Positions 12,635-25,478 of a DNA stretch of 64,000 nucleotides are shown here, piece by piece. The DNA lies in the NCBI GenBank assembly GCA_947044365.1, contig OX345638.1, positions 8,323,701-8,387,700 on the forward strand. Reading direction: 5' to 3'. Under the pieces are notes generated by a model that was not told where the DNA came from, searched no databases, and worked only from the letters and a program-made list of their open reading frames with translations. The translations under genes and the position numbers were made by a program. Within the stretch, counting starts at the first letter, position 1. Each line of letters begins with the position of its first letter. This DNA is from Petrosia ficiformis. Lineage: Eukaryota; Porifera; Demospongiae; Haplosclerida; Petrosiidae.

Positions 12635-13059
12635 GCAAGAGCAAATTTTAATTATGGCATATATATAATGATCTACTCACATAAAACATCAACAAAAGAA
12701 AGTAAAATTTAATTTAGTGTTATCTTAGAATCTTTTACAATAGTTGTAGTTTAGTTTGCCAAACATAACAAGTAAAATATAGTTTTAATTAGAGCAAAAC
12801 TACTTGAAATGATGATCTCCAGTGAACAGCTGAACATTGCACACAATACCATGCATTGACACGTTATATTTAGTGATTTTCATTTGATATGTATACATTA
12901 TGAATTATACTATAATTACAATGTCACATGTTATGATAGTGGCAATGAAAGAAAAAGGTCAACAAAAGAAACCAAGTACATGTAGCATCTTCTTCAAGAA
13001 TATTGTAATCCTTGAAACAAATGAGTAGATTAATGAATGGACATCATTGCATTATTGAA

Positions 13060-13400
13060 TCATTGGATGAATAGCTGAATTGATGGATGGGTAAGTGGAG
13101 GGAGGAATATATGTATGGCTGGATGGACAAATGGAGGGAAGAATGTATAAATAGCTAGATGAATTGATGGATAGCTCAAGTGATATATAAATGCATGATA
13201 GCTCGATAGAGTGAAGCTGTATAGCTGATTCGATGGATGGATTAATGAATGACCGAATGACTGATGGATTGACATATAGCTGCATGGATGGAAGAACGTA
13301 TGTATGGATAGATAAATAGATATGAGATAAATAAATAGATGAAAGAATGGATGAATGAATGTATGAATAGATACAATGATGGCCAAGTGTACAGATGGAA
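13060..13400. repeat. Degenerate (GATG)n tract
   Basis: Diverged GATGGATGAATG-type repeats just beyond the point where gene A loses homology to B and C. Open frames here on the minus strand are periodic and not genes. From about 13420 to 14480 nothing recognisable was seen. Confidence 0.8.
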
Positions 13401-14508
13401 TAATAAATCACTAGTGATCATATTAATACACAATGACAATAGTATTTATTGCAGTATTGTATAGTGTAGTCATGAAAGAGGAAGTTTCTGATCACAATAA
13501 GAGATATAATAAAAAGACATATTCCAGTAATGATATAATAATAATATACACTATCTAATCATCAATATCTCATGAAATCACAAAGACATCTCAAACTGGT
13601 GAACTGCAGATCAGCAGCTGTCATATAGACTATATTATGACTATTTGTCTATTGCATAATAAAATGTAGTCACACCCAATAATTATACATACAAACAACT
13701 ATTTCTACCCACACATATTATATCATAATTCTGTAGCCTCAGGTTGGAGAAACCAGGAAATCTGTAATCATCAATCTAATACTTTATAATATATTATTGG
13801 AACTATAACATTGAATTAATGAATAGCTAACCAATAAATATAACTTATGCAAGTATTTCGCTGTAATGTAATTATCTCATAGATGTCTATACAGAGTTTG
13901 TTTAAACGTTAACATGCATATGGAGTCACTTTAACTTATCCCATGTGTATGAGAAACATGTTGGGAGCATAATCATACACCTGTATATGCATGATGGTAT
14001 TTTTTTGGATGTAATCATTTGCTACTATAAGTAGAAACACGTTCACTCCTATAAATATAAAACCACACCTAACCATAACATTGAGAATAATGTAACGTTA
14101 TTATAAGGATGATGTAATCCCACTGGGGTAACATGAAGAACACTGACTCTCTATGTGATGTTAACTGTGTTTTAAACAAATTATTATAAATCTGTATGAA
14201 GATGCTAAGCCATACTAGCACGTACATCAGTAACTGTCTCTCTCGATCCTGCATGTGGATTGAACATGTACTCAAATATCATTAGTTATATATCATAATG
14301 CAATGTGTAGACTTTCAGTCGTCCAAATTCCTGATGTTACGTCTGATCAATATGCTATGAAGCATGAAGGAAATAAACCGGCTACTGATAACATTGTTTG
14401 AATCAACAGTTGTTAAATATACAATAGGTAGAGTCTAGCAAGATATCCAATAGGTTCTTTATTTGAACAGCCAGCCATAGCGCTCCTCACTCCTTAGTGC
14501 TTCAGTAT

Positions 14509-14570
14509 TGCGCATGCGTTGAAACAGCTCGGACGCTTTGCAATGCGCATGCGTACCTTTAGCTATAAAA
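14509..14570 (+). promoter_or_regulatory. Promoter with paired TGCGCATGCG palindromes and TATA box (gene E)
   Basis: Two exact TGCGCATGCG palindromes at 14509-14518 and 14544-14553, 35 bp apart, are followed by TATAAAA at 14564-14570 and the first ATG at 14607. The palindrome matches the consensus of the conserved metazoan factor NRF-1. The same pair, 34 bp apart, precedes the 25.4-kb first exon. The factor is inferred, and the 5' leader would be very short. Confidence 0.6.
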
Positions 14571-14606
14571 CCCGTCGATCGCTTCCGTTTGTATGCGAGA
14601 TCGATA

Positions 14607-17600
14607 ATGGAAAAAAAAATGTGCTCGCCAATAGGATCTGATCTTGACTCTGGTAATGATACTTTCTTGTTTTCTGTTCTTCATTATAATTATCTTGATG
14701 TATGACGCATTTACTACACTATATTATAATTCAATTGTCTCATTTGCATTGCTACAGATAGACAAAAAACTCCAGAATCTGACACCGACAATTCAAAAAC
14801 AGGTATGCACATTATTCAGCATTCATCACTAAAGACACTTATACATGTTATATATTCTTAGGCATAGAATGTCTGAAATTACCAGTAAAGCCACCTAGTC
14901 CTTGTCCTAGTCCTCATCCTAGTCCTCGTCCTAGTACTAGGCTAAGTCCTAGTCCTAGTCCAGGCATTACGGTGGGCTACATACAAGCGATATACATGGG
15001 ATTTCCCATTTCTACTATTAATAATAATTATTATTATAATATAATATATGAGCAGTGGCATAGCCAGGATTCTTATCACGATCAGGGAGAGCATGAAGTG
15101 TGCCAAAACGCTGGGTATTAGAATCCGGAATGAAAAATAAATTGGTCATGATTTACATTTCGTCAGTACTTCCCCCACTATAAATTTACATACAAGAACT
15201 GACATCATATCAGTCATCCTATCATTTTACTTAGTCATTGTGAACAACAATATTTCAACATTACAACTGCAAATTGGTTTACCTTTTCAATACAATAATG
15301 TGAAATGGCATATTATTAAACTGGCATGCAGCCTATTAAACTCTTTTTTGCAGTGTAGGCTACCAAAAAGTGCTCTGGTACAAATTTGTACACTCCATGG
15401 CATGTATAGTGTATACTCTAGCACTTTTGTTACTTCATTAGATTTAAAATGTGAACTATATCCTACAAAGAAATGGAATTTGATAGCGGATAGCATAAGC
15501 TTACTGAATGTTGACATAAAAGTAGAATAAACCAAGTATTATTTTCTGTAACTGTCTGCATTCTAGATTATAATTATATGGAATAAAAACATCACACTGC
15601 AAAGAGTGATATCCTAGTATGTTGGTTACACATGTTTAATTTACTGTAATGTTTTTGCTGCGTACCATTATAAGCTTATCTATATCCTATCTGCATAGAT
15701 AATGTAACACATGTTATTGTCATTTTCAGATTGTGTACACATATTTCTATTGTGAATACAAAAATATATATATCTTTATTATAATTATCTCAACATATAT
15801 TTATTATCATAACTTGTAGTAGTACACAGTAGATATTTAAACATGCATGTAAGTAAATTATGTGAGCTGAACTACAGTATATAATAATGATATAAGCATT
15901 AGTGTTGTATTAGTTAACTACAACTATAGCTAAAACTCCTTTTAGTAAGGGTTTTAGTTGACTAAATCTAATATTATCTTAAGTAATTAAACTATAACTA
16001 AAATAGAGATTGTGAAACTAGATGAGTTATAACCATAACTAAAAGTGGTCATTATTGTCAAACTAAAATGGCACTAAAAAGCATTTTACTGTAAAATGTA
16101 ATAGTAACCTTCAGTTGGTTACAGGAGTTTCAATGCATTTCTATTGCTGATTTATTTCCCCTGTTAGGTAGTTCTTTTGACTAATTATAGTATAAAGTAC
16201 ATGTCATATTAAATCATATAGTAGCAAACATATTAATACAATGTAGCTATATACATAGCATAGTATTATAGGTACAACCTATGGTGTATTAGTAGTATTC
16301 CAATTCTAACATCTGCAGAACCAACAAATGATACTTGAGTAATTAATATATAATATATGTGCATGAGTTGTCATTATAATAGTAAATATCATTATGATCT
16401 ATTCCATAGATATTTCACATGGACATGTATGTAACTTTGTACTTTAATAGCAAATAACATGTGATGTATTCACAATAACTTGAAAAGGCAGCATATGTAC
16501 ATGTATGTAACTATTATGGGATTTGCGTACATGTACATTATACTAGTTTTGTTACCATTTTTTATTATGGCATGTACTTTATATACTGGTCAATACAGAT
16601 AAAATCATAAGAAATAAATTATATACTACTTGTAAACATTACCTAGCCAGACAAGAAAATAGCATTGATTTATGAAGTCTAAGAAGGAATTGAAACACGT
16701 GTAAACAACTCATTTTTACAGTGGAAAATAATTGAATAATACACATAATATTATGCATATAATATTAGGTTACATATAGAAACCAGCACATATGCATTTA
16801 CCTACATAGTGTTACGATCATACATGTGTGCTTACACAGTGTTCTTATGAGTATGCTTACACAGTGTCATATGTCTTCATATAACATATAATCACTAATT
16901 CTTAGACTTACTATATAGAGGTACAAACTGCCATTTGTGTTGTGGAATATTCACTCTAATTGAATTTCAAGACTATATATACAAATACGTATATGGTTAC
17001 ATACTCTACATAACATAGTACATCAGCAAAATGTGACTTGTTTTGTCTCACTCATAATCAGCATATGTAGATACATGTACGTAACTATTATTGAATTTGT
17101 ACATTTATGACATGTGATGTACTCCACAAGTATTTGAAAAGGCAGCACATGTACATGTATGTAGCTATATGGAATTTGTAACTTATAATAGCACTGCAAA
17201 TAACATGTGATATACTCCACATGCACATATTTAAGAAGTCAGCACATGTAAGTAATTATTATGGGATTTACATACATGTACATTGTATGGCTTTTGTTAC
17301 CATTCCTTATTATGGGATGTACCTTATATACTAGTCAATATAGAAAGACATTACCTAGTTAGACAAGAAAGTAGCATTGATTTATATAGTCTAAGGAGGA
17401 ATTGGAACTCAATTAACCAACTTATTTTTACAGTGTATACAACTGAATATATAATAAACAGGCTATATTCTATATACCATAACTATCGCATATATTAGGT
17501 AACATGGAAACCAGCACATATGCATTAACTTACACAGTGCCATATTTCTTCATATGACTATTTTTACTTACTATAGAGTTGCAAACTGCTATATTCCAGT

Positions 17601-20600
17601 GTACTATAATTGAATTTCAAGCATAAATTATACGTATAGGGCTATATACTCTCAGTAACATAGTACACCAGCAACATGTGACTTGTATTGGTCACTCATA
17701 ATCAACATAATCATGAATATACATATATGTAGCTATTATTGAATTTGTACTTATAACAAGAATAATAAAAAACATTTTCAATAAAAATGAAAGAAGATGT
17801 AGGGATGTCAAAACCCAAAAAGCAAGCAAACAAGGTTGGGAAGCTAACTTAGGACCCAAAATTAAACAAACCACTTCCATATAACCCTACATAAGTGCTT
17901 ACACCTCTGTACAAAGAGCTGTAATTATGTAGGGTTATATGGAAGTGGTTTGTTTAATTTTGGGTCATAAGTTAGCTTCCCAGCCTTGTTTGCTTGCTTT
18001 TTGGGTTTTGACATCCCTACATCTTCTTTCATTTTTATTGAAAATGTTTTTTATTATTCTTGTTTTCATTGATTTTTTTATAAACGATGTGAATGTTTTT
18101 TTGTAGATTGCAGAAATACTATATATCATTATGAAATCATGCAATCAAAAATGCATTAAAATTTGTTCATCAATGAAGGTCAGTCTTTTGTTTATGTATT
18201 GATTATCATTCTCTTTCACTTACAGATGATGTATATTCTCTATTCACTTACATCACTGTCTGCAGTCCTACAAGAAGTAGTGTCAGTCACTGTGTCAACC
18301 ATTCAGTATTCCAATGCTTATCATAGTATACAATATTATTATACAATTGCTTTAATATTAATAATTATTATTAGTATTTGCTCACAAACTCACAAATGTT
18401 ATTACAATGCCAAACACTTCCACCTTTTCAGCTTCCATGTTAAGAGTATACAAATGCGCATGCGTAATTAAATTCCACTTAGGAAAATGGCGTCCAATTC
18501 CAGATCAAATCTTTGTAGTCGTTGAGACTGTCTTCTTTCATAGTATCTGAAGATATCATCTCGATACTTTACGACCAGAATTTTACTATAAATGCGACGG
18601 GAATGGTGCTAGAATCATCGTGATAGGTCAACAAACAAAAAAATGATTTGTCTGGAAAATAATATTAATATGATGAAGATTTTGCCAGTTTTGCCACTCG
18701 CCGGTTCTCTACCTTAACAATAATCTTCGGCCATCTAGAAGGTATTGGTAGTCATAAAAACACTAGATATAAACAGGCATGTGTGTATAGAAACTTATGT
18801 GTATATATTACCAGAGATTTCAGCTCATCACTTGCAATTGAAATGCATGGGCGGCCATTTTTTTTCCGTGCCATCCCTACATAGAGAGTACTACCGTACT
18901 CTCTGACATGTGATGTAATCACAGATATTTGAAAAGGCAGCAGATGTACATGTATATATGTGACTATTATAAGATACTCAATATAAATTATTATGTCTTC
19001 CTAACATTTACTATAAATAGTACAATAACAGTATTATAATTATATATTGTACAACTAAATTGTTAAATAACTGATTTATTGTTTACTCTGTTGTAAGGCT
19101 AATAAAATTTAGTTGGTCATGCAGGATACATGGTGATCAAGGAATCACTATTAGATATCCTGTTGTTATTAAATTATTAGACATCAGCAATACTGGAGGT
19201 AGGACCTCGCATGTTCATTTTTTAAAAATATATGAGTGGATAGCTAACGTGGAGGCACTTACTCATTGTTATAAATGTAGTATCTTAATGAGCTACTCAT
19301 GAATGCAATTCCTTTCAGTAATAACTCAAATTGAAGTCATAAATAAGCAACTAAATAGCCTAGAGCTGCTAAACATAAATACTCAAACAGAACCACACGA
19401 CATCTAACCTTAATAAACATAATAAGATACAACATCAACAACCTGTAAGATCATAATTATGCAACTAAATCACTATTCCTTGCAACTGTGTACACTAATT
19501 GATAAATGAAATATTTAAACATTTTTTGCAATGTCTCATTATAACCGAAATATTTTGCATTTCTGATGAATTGCATACCAACAATAATAATAATTATGTT
19601 GATTATATGAATATATAGTAATCACCTTTATTGATAACATTATCAGAAAAACTTAGTTGTTCATACTATGTAATGAAAAATATGAATATGGTTTGTTTGT
19701 ATTTGACAGCTGTTTTAGCACACACCGCTATGAATCTCTTAAATGAATGTGGGTTTTCAATACACTCAAATTGGGACACTCTAGCAAGATGCATGATAGA
19801 TACAAGGCATAAGCTGAGAGGATATAAAGGTTAGATTGTGAAACTACATTTGTTACATTACAAACTTTCTGAGGAGGTACAGTAGAAGAATAGTTTATGG
19901 TGAAAATTTGCTTATTAAGAATTCATGAGGTGTTGATTATGCTTTAAAAACTAGTTCTTCAATCTTGGGTATTAACTTTCTTAGCTAGAAACAAAAACTT
20001 CAATATCAAGCTTCTTGTGTGGCAAACCCCTACCACTCCCAATGAAGTACGTAGGGTCTAGGAGATCTGTGTCCAATGCTTTCCCCGATATCTGGTCATT
20101 TCACTTAACTTTAAGTAGAAGTGGTTGGATAAGTATAGAGCAATAGAAATAGTAGACTAGAGGTGAAAACAATAGAGAAGTAGATTGAAGCAACTTGGCT
20201 GAGAGGAAAAGACATCTTTGCTAACCAGCTATGTAAATAGTCTCGTATAGTCAGTCTAGTGGCAGCTTATCTGTACATTGGATGTTATTATAAGTACAAA
20301 TTCATGTAATGGAATGAGCATGTAACATATATTGTGTTCACAGATGTCAGCATAGGAATAATAATAATAGACCATCATGTTACAACACTATAGTATAACA
20401 TCTTTATTATGACATGTACTTTATATCAAATGAAACTAGTTCTTGTAAATATTAGCTACCTAGCAGAAAAAAAATTCTATATTGATTAAAATAAATTGAG
20501 CGTATGTGAGCAACATCGTTACTCTTTAGCCTCCACCCACACATTTCAATTGAATATACATTTTTCTTTGTATAGATCATGCTCTTGCACTTGAAGAAGC

Positions 20601-23258
20601 AATAGACATGTTTCTAAAAGCAAGTACAAGTCCAGTTAGTTGGGATATGTTTGTATCAAAAGTGGAAACCGTTGAAAGAACCACTGCAATCAAAATGAGG
20701 AAGAGATTAGGACTTGCTAATACACCAGGTATATATAACTATTATCTATTTCAATTAGGTTGTCTTTCTGAAGGTCAATCAATGATCATCATTGCATAAA
20801 TATAGAAATAGAGAAAATGGAATTTAGTAGACCAAAAAATGAAACTCGTTGTGCTGCAAAAAACAGTTTATTGTAGTTAATGATTACAGCAACCTCGCCT
20901 CCAGGTTAAATATACAAGTGGTAAGCCTGGACCCATATCCAGCACGAGAAACAGCAAAAGATTTCATTTTCATTCAATACTTCCTAAAGCACAATAATTT
21001 TGTATAGCTAGAGTCAGTTTATTGAATGCATTGTACAAAGTCATGGGGATGTTAGATAGAGTCGATCAATCAGTATTTCACAATGATATATTTGCATGAA
21101 TGCACTCGCAGTGCAGAACCCCCACCACAAGCCAATGAAAGTTTGATTATTACTGACAAGAAACAATTAATTGCAGTCAATATATATATATATATAATAT
21201 ATATATATATATGTATGTATAGGTTATGTCACAGCATGAGTGCTATATCAGATTTATAAAAACCGAGCCCGAGGGCGAGGTTTTTATAAATCTGATATAG
21301 CACGTGATATAACCAATATATGTCATGAAAGACAAAACATTTGTTGATGTCTAATGCTTCTCCTACCTTTTTGTCGGCACTTTGGAGAAGGTAAGCATTG
21401 TTTTCTTGTAGTCTGTTTCGACGGGAGGTGCTATATCATATATATATCCCTGTGGTTTACTTTGATGTTTCGCCATATCATGACATTATATATAATATAT
21501 ATATTAATTATATATATATATATATTTAATTAATATGCAATGTACATGTGTATGTGTATGGCTCTAATATAAGAGCAGAGTATGTATAAAATATTTTTGT
21601 GGCTTCAATCACAAATATACATGAAATGAAATAGGTGGAGCTAGAAAGTGATCATCATGGCAGAATGTTTAGAGCCGGTGTACACTGAACGTTTTAGACA
21701 ACTAGGCCTGCTTACAGTAACACTCCACTCTGCCTATGTACGCCAGAGTTAATAAATTCATAATTTTCACATCTATGCACTTAATTTCCTACACCAAAAG
21801 CCACAACAATTCAATTATAACTGATTTTAGATCAACTACAATGTTCATCACTGATTAGTTATGCACACTGGGTGTCAGATTTAAAACCTAATCATCCAGG
21901 GGTGTGCTCAAGGAGTCAAATACCAGTTTTGTATAATTCACTCATTTATTAATTCATTTTATTCCTCAAGGAAACTTGGAAAAGCTGCAGAAAAGATGTG
22001 ATGATAGTATTCTTTTGCGTATTAGTGGCAGAATTGATCCATTACTGTACGCATCTTCCTTTGCTTCTGAACCTGAATGTGATGAAATACGTCAGCGCTG
22101 TGCTGATACAGATGTTGATGCTGTCTCTATAAATTGTAATATGTTGTCCATGTGGAGAAACAGGAAAGGTCCAGAGGCTACGTATCAGGCACTTATTGAA
22201 ATATTTCAAGCAATGAATAATGAAAAGATGGCTGACCTGATCACTGAATATGCACATATTCACAGCTCATGTTCTCATGAATATCAAGTGAATGACAAAA
22301 TTCGAAAATTAGAAGAAAAGAATGCAAAAATTATTAAAGAAAAATTTGCATTTCTTTCTGTGCAAATTATAAAATCGCTAGAGAAGACTGAAAAAGCGAA
22401 ACAGCTGGCATATTATCTTTCAACTTTCTGCCACGTTCAATTTGAACCAACTGATGATATAACAGATATCATCTTCAAAATTTCATCTTGGTTCAACATC
22501 AAAGTGCTGAAGAATGTAGTCGATCGATTCGGAAGCTACGAAGACAAAGAAGCATTGTTGAATTATGAACAAGACCTACTTTCTTATCTGCAGCAATCTC
22601 TCCTTTGCATTCCTGCAGATTCCTTTCAAAGCAGTAATGACACATCCAATGTCACAATATGTTACCTGAAGATTCCAGATGAGGATGTTAATATGCTGGA
22701 TCTATCAGGTGAAGATGTACTGCAAATAGAGAGAAATCTTGCAGAATACTTGGGAATTCGTCATGAAGTGTTTAACTTGTGCGAATATAGATTAGGATGT
22801 CTTGAACTTGTATTCAGCATCCCGACTACTTTGTACAAGTCTATAAAGAAAAGCACGGCGCCATGTAAATTTGAAAAAGACAAAAACAAAGAGTTGAGGT
22901 TGACTGTTGATCTGAAGAATATATTGTAAGCACATTAGCTTAATTGTATAATTATGTCTTTTCAAATAATCATATATATAATATAGGCCTCGTCATCTTG
23001 CAAACATTAAACTGATGAATGAAGAATCACAAATGGTAGCTATATCTTTATGATATAAAATTATGTACATGCACCTTACTTATATTTGCTTCAGGAATAT
23101 GTTGGAAGTGATGGAAGTGATGGCAGTGTTGAAGATTTAGGTATTTATATCTGTATACCAGTGTCAATATAATGTATGTATGTGAATATCTTATACAGTG
23201 CACAAAGAATTGGAAAAGACTACCATAAGATCAACAAACAGTGATCAAGAGATACCGG
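14607..23258 (+). CDS. Gene E: death-domain protein, ROCO-array paralog without a GTPase
   Basis: Exons: 14607-14652 (start MEKKMCSPIGSD; a second in-frame ATG at 14619 matches the usual start), 14758-14802 (PESDTDNSKTG), a Ser-Pro exon from 14862 whose donor is unclear, death domain split over 19710-19829 and 20576-20728, a large exon 21971-22925 with the second death-fold domain and both conserved unnamed domains (open throughout), 22987-23035, 23095-23140 (EYVGSDGSDGSVEDL) and 23199-23258 (VHKELEKTTIRSTN). Splice phases agree from the death domain onward. Unlike the paralogs, its death domain is interrupted by a 746-bp intron and is 7 codons shorter. No P-loop, ROC or COR exons follow. The phase-1 end could join the tail exons at 28652-29496. 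Probably a functional adaptor-like protein, but the first exons lie 5 kb away across repeats and their linkage is an inference. Confidence 0.6.
15130..15540. repeat. Dispersed repeat R4, copy 1
   Basis: Shares CAGTACNTTCCCCACTATAA and a 200-bp block with a TGTACAGTCCAT-like core with 26389-26970 and 27970-28390. A shorter reverse-complement piece lies at 32880-33010. Short open frames within it (15240-15530) show no domain and differ between copies. Confidence 0.7.
16380..17260. repeat. Scattered units of a ~93-bp repeat family
   Basis: Repeated words ATTTGAAAAGGCAGCACATG, ACATGTATGTAACTATTATG and AATAACATGTGATGTACTCC recur here, near 17690 and 18910, and as a clean tandem at 27419-27670. 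Two longer paralogous blocks (about 16380-16760 and 17200-17490) share AGACAAGAAANTAGCATTGA. Non-coding. Confidence 0.6.
17755..18064. mobile_element. Foldback MITE with ~140-bp arms
   Basis: A near-perfect inverted repeat: the left arm 17755-17894 begins AACAAGAATAATAAAAAACA and the right arm 17925-18064 ends with its complement; the loop is about 30 bp. The arms share GGGTTATATGGAAGTGGT and GATGTAGGGATGTCAAAACC. Relatives are a more diverged foldback at 35459-35955 and half copies at 8440-8620 and 63090-63215. There are no coding regions. The long hairpin in a gene E intron could be a source of small RNA. Confidence 0.85.
18650..18905. repeat. Dispersed repeat R6 (GGCGGCCATTTTTTTT family), copy 1
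   Basis: Shares GAAGATTTTGCCAGTTTTGC and CATGGGCGGCCATTTTTTTT and the terminal hairpin AGAGAGTACTAC-GTACTCTCT with 36600-36862, and its last 160 bp with 40560-40725. Probably the end of a mobile element; non-coding. Confidence 0.7.
21220..21315. mobile_element. Foldback element with perfect 25-bp arms
   Basis: GTGCTATATCAGATTTATAA at 21240 onward and its exact complement ending at 21303 flank a 14-nt GC-rich loop; outer arms (GGTTATGTCAC / GTGATATAACC) extend the pairing with a 7-nt bulge. It lies next to (TA)n runs at 21180-21210 and 21485-21525 and in an intron of gene E. Probably a MITE or foldback; non-coding. Confidence 0.75.
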
Positions 23259-23589
23259 GTAAGTATTCCATATCATAATAATTATGTGTACATGTAGTAA
23301 TAATGTTTAGCTGATATTCAAACTAAGCATTAAGTACTAATTATGTTTCTTCTGTTTACATAATAAGTACTTTGGTAAGCAATGACCTCAACTGGTGAAT
23401 TTGATGCCAACTTGTGAATTTGATGCCTATAATTTCTCACATATATGTATGTGTGTGTGATTGTCATTAAGTTAATACAATGCAATAATTATTATAATGA
23501 AGTGGTATCAGTTGCAGTCAAACAATGACTACACCAATTTAGCCACAAAGTGACTTTACCACTAGCCTCTATCTTAGGGGTTTTGAGTG

Positions 23590-24120
23590 CATGCACCCAT
23601 CAATTGTAGTGGCAATAATCACCGCATGGTGGATTGACACTGCTTCACCAGTGGAGTAGTCTTGGCCTGAATGAACACAGTGGACATATGTCATCATAAT
23701 CAGCAAATTAATATATTAACGCCATGATCACCAACTACATAACATAATAATAAGTTGATGTGATTTTACTTTTTTTTTGTATAGCTCAAAATCATATATC
23801 AAGAAAATTTAGCTGTACACATTCTGATTAGTGTTGTTTTAGTACGATAATAATGACCAATTTTTTGTTATAGTTGTAGTATGTATAAAATTATAGTTTA
23901 TCACAATTTTAGTTTAATTATAGTTAATTAACTAAAATAATATTAGGTTTAAAAACTGAGGGTTTTAGTTTTAGTTAACTAAAAGTTCCCCGTATTGACC
24001 AATAATCATTTTAGTTAGTAAACATCATCAGTCCATGTGACTTTCATAAAACCCATTAAATCATTATTAAACAAAGAAAAGCTCCTTGCAGTCATTATCA
24101 AACCAAGTGTTACAAGGGAA
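23590..24120. repeat. Dispersed repeat R1, copy 2
   Basis: The same block as 1-620, in the same orientation, and continuous with the following LINE relic exactly as at the left end of the window, which shows a shared segmental origin of about 1.4-1.8 kb. Confidence 0.75.
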
Positions 24121-24519
24121 ATGCTTTTTATCAGAGATATCTTCTTCGATTCTGGGAAATAAAATCAGTTGTTTGACCTGCACTTATCACTAAATGATAA
24201 AAATGACGATAGAAACGCATTAACTGCTGTTGATGGATCATTACAATAAGAGTACAGGTCATTCATTAAAATGAAGATAGACAAGCATCAACTTTATCAT
24301 GATCATTAGAATAAGAGTACTAGTAGAGGTCAGCCATCCTTGACTAAATGAAAAAGCATAGAGAAAACCATAACATAATTTACTATACTTTGACCTCGTG
24401 CAGTTATACAAGTAAAGTCACTAATCTCCCTGTCTTTACCCAATCGGCTGTTAATTATTCTCAAATTATGTCCAATACATAAATCAAGTAATTAACAACC
24501 ATATGAATTAACAAAGTAT

Positions 24520-24905
24520 CTTTAGACAAACGAGCAGATATATCATCTGGAACATCCTTTAACAAACCTGTTATAGCATCCAATAGTAATATATCTCCTA
24601 GAGCTGAAAACTGCATACACTCTGAGTCAATATTTTGCCATTTGGTAGAGATTGAACTGAATCCAGTGGACCCATCAGGGGGAACATAGAAGAAGCTGAT
24701 ATAGAGATCCCATGCTTGTCTGCTTATTGATTTTGCCACCTTGATCCAAACTCTGTCATCTCTATTCTTGCACTGAACTATAGAAACTCTTTTTAGATCT
24801 TCATGAACATATAAAATTAGACCACTTGAGCACTCTCCTTGCCTTTTTTGCCAGAGACTGTCTACAAAAAACAAAGTGTGAATAACCAGGTAAAGTAGAG
24901 TGAAA
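24520..24905 (-). pseudogene. LINE endonuclease (EEP) relic, better-preserved copy
   Basis: The minus-strand frame encodes GLILYVHEDLKRVSIVQCKN, DDRVWIKVAKSISRQAWDLY and FFYVPPDGSTGFSSISTKW, then a degenerate GDILLLDAITGLL where an active enzyme would have a GDFN-type catalytic motif. This order fits the endonuclease domain of CR1/L2-like LINEs. The loss of the GDFN residues and the absence of reverse transcriptase show it is dead. It is paralogous to 1392-1690. Confidence 0.65.
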
Positions 24906-25376
24906 AATGATGAATCTGGGTTTAGCCAAGATTCAAGCAAAAATATAAGACTAAACAATAGAACAATAGTTATACAAGGAAAAGAATTTATCAGGTGTAA
25001 GACCATTTATATCATCAGATGGTAAAGTGTTTCTTACCTTGCATTATAGAGATATATTGTATTTTTCTAATCTCTGACGCATCTATGTGTCTTTGATCAG
25101 TATGAAATGAACTGTAAGATATTGAAATGATATATAATTATATTTTTACATTTTGAGACACAAGCTATCTACATACCTATTTTCTTTAGTCTCAAGATTA
25201 GCGGATGATAAAGTATTATCCAGTTACAACAGTATTCATTCAGTACCCCGCCATAAGTTTTTTTTAAATTGTTAGAACCAAGAGTTGCTAAATATGCAAT
25301 AGGTAGAGTCTAACAAGGCTTACCTATACGTTCTCCTTTTGAACAGCCAGGCATAGCGCGCCTAGCGCCTTAGTAT

Positions 25377-25436
25377 TGCGCATGCGTTAAAACGGCATGG
25401 ACATTTACAATGCGCATGCGTGCGTATAATTTAAAA
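25377..25436 (+). promoter_or_regulatory. Promoter with paired TGCGCATGCG palindromes (25.4-kb module)
   Basis: TGCGCATGCG at 25377-25386 and 25411-25420 (34 bp apart), then TATAATTTAAAA at about 25425, upstream of the ATG at 25479. This duplicates the gene E promoter layout. The NRF-1-type factor is inferred from the motif. Confidence 0.6.
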
Positions 25437-25478
25437 ATTGTCGAGCAATTTATACAGCGATATCGATGTTGAAGAAAA

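Noticed and set aside
13052..13439. Three overlapping minus-strand frames rich in Ser, Ile and His
   Set aside because: They derive from the degenerate GATG repeat tract.
15240..15535. Overlapping 80-96 codon frames on both strands in repeat R4
   Set aside because: They lie in a dispersed repeat, and the frames are not preserved as proteins in the sister copies at 26.7 and 28.1 kb.
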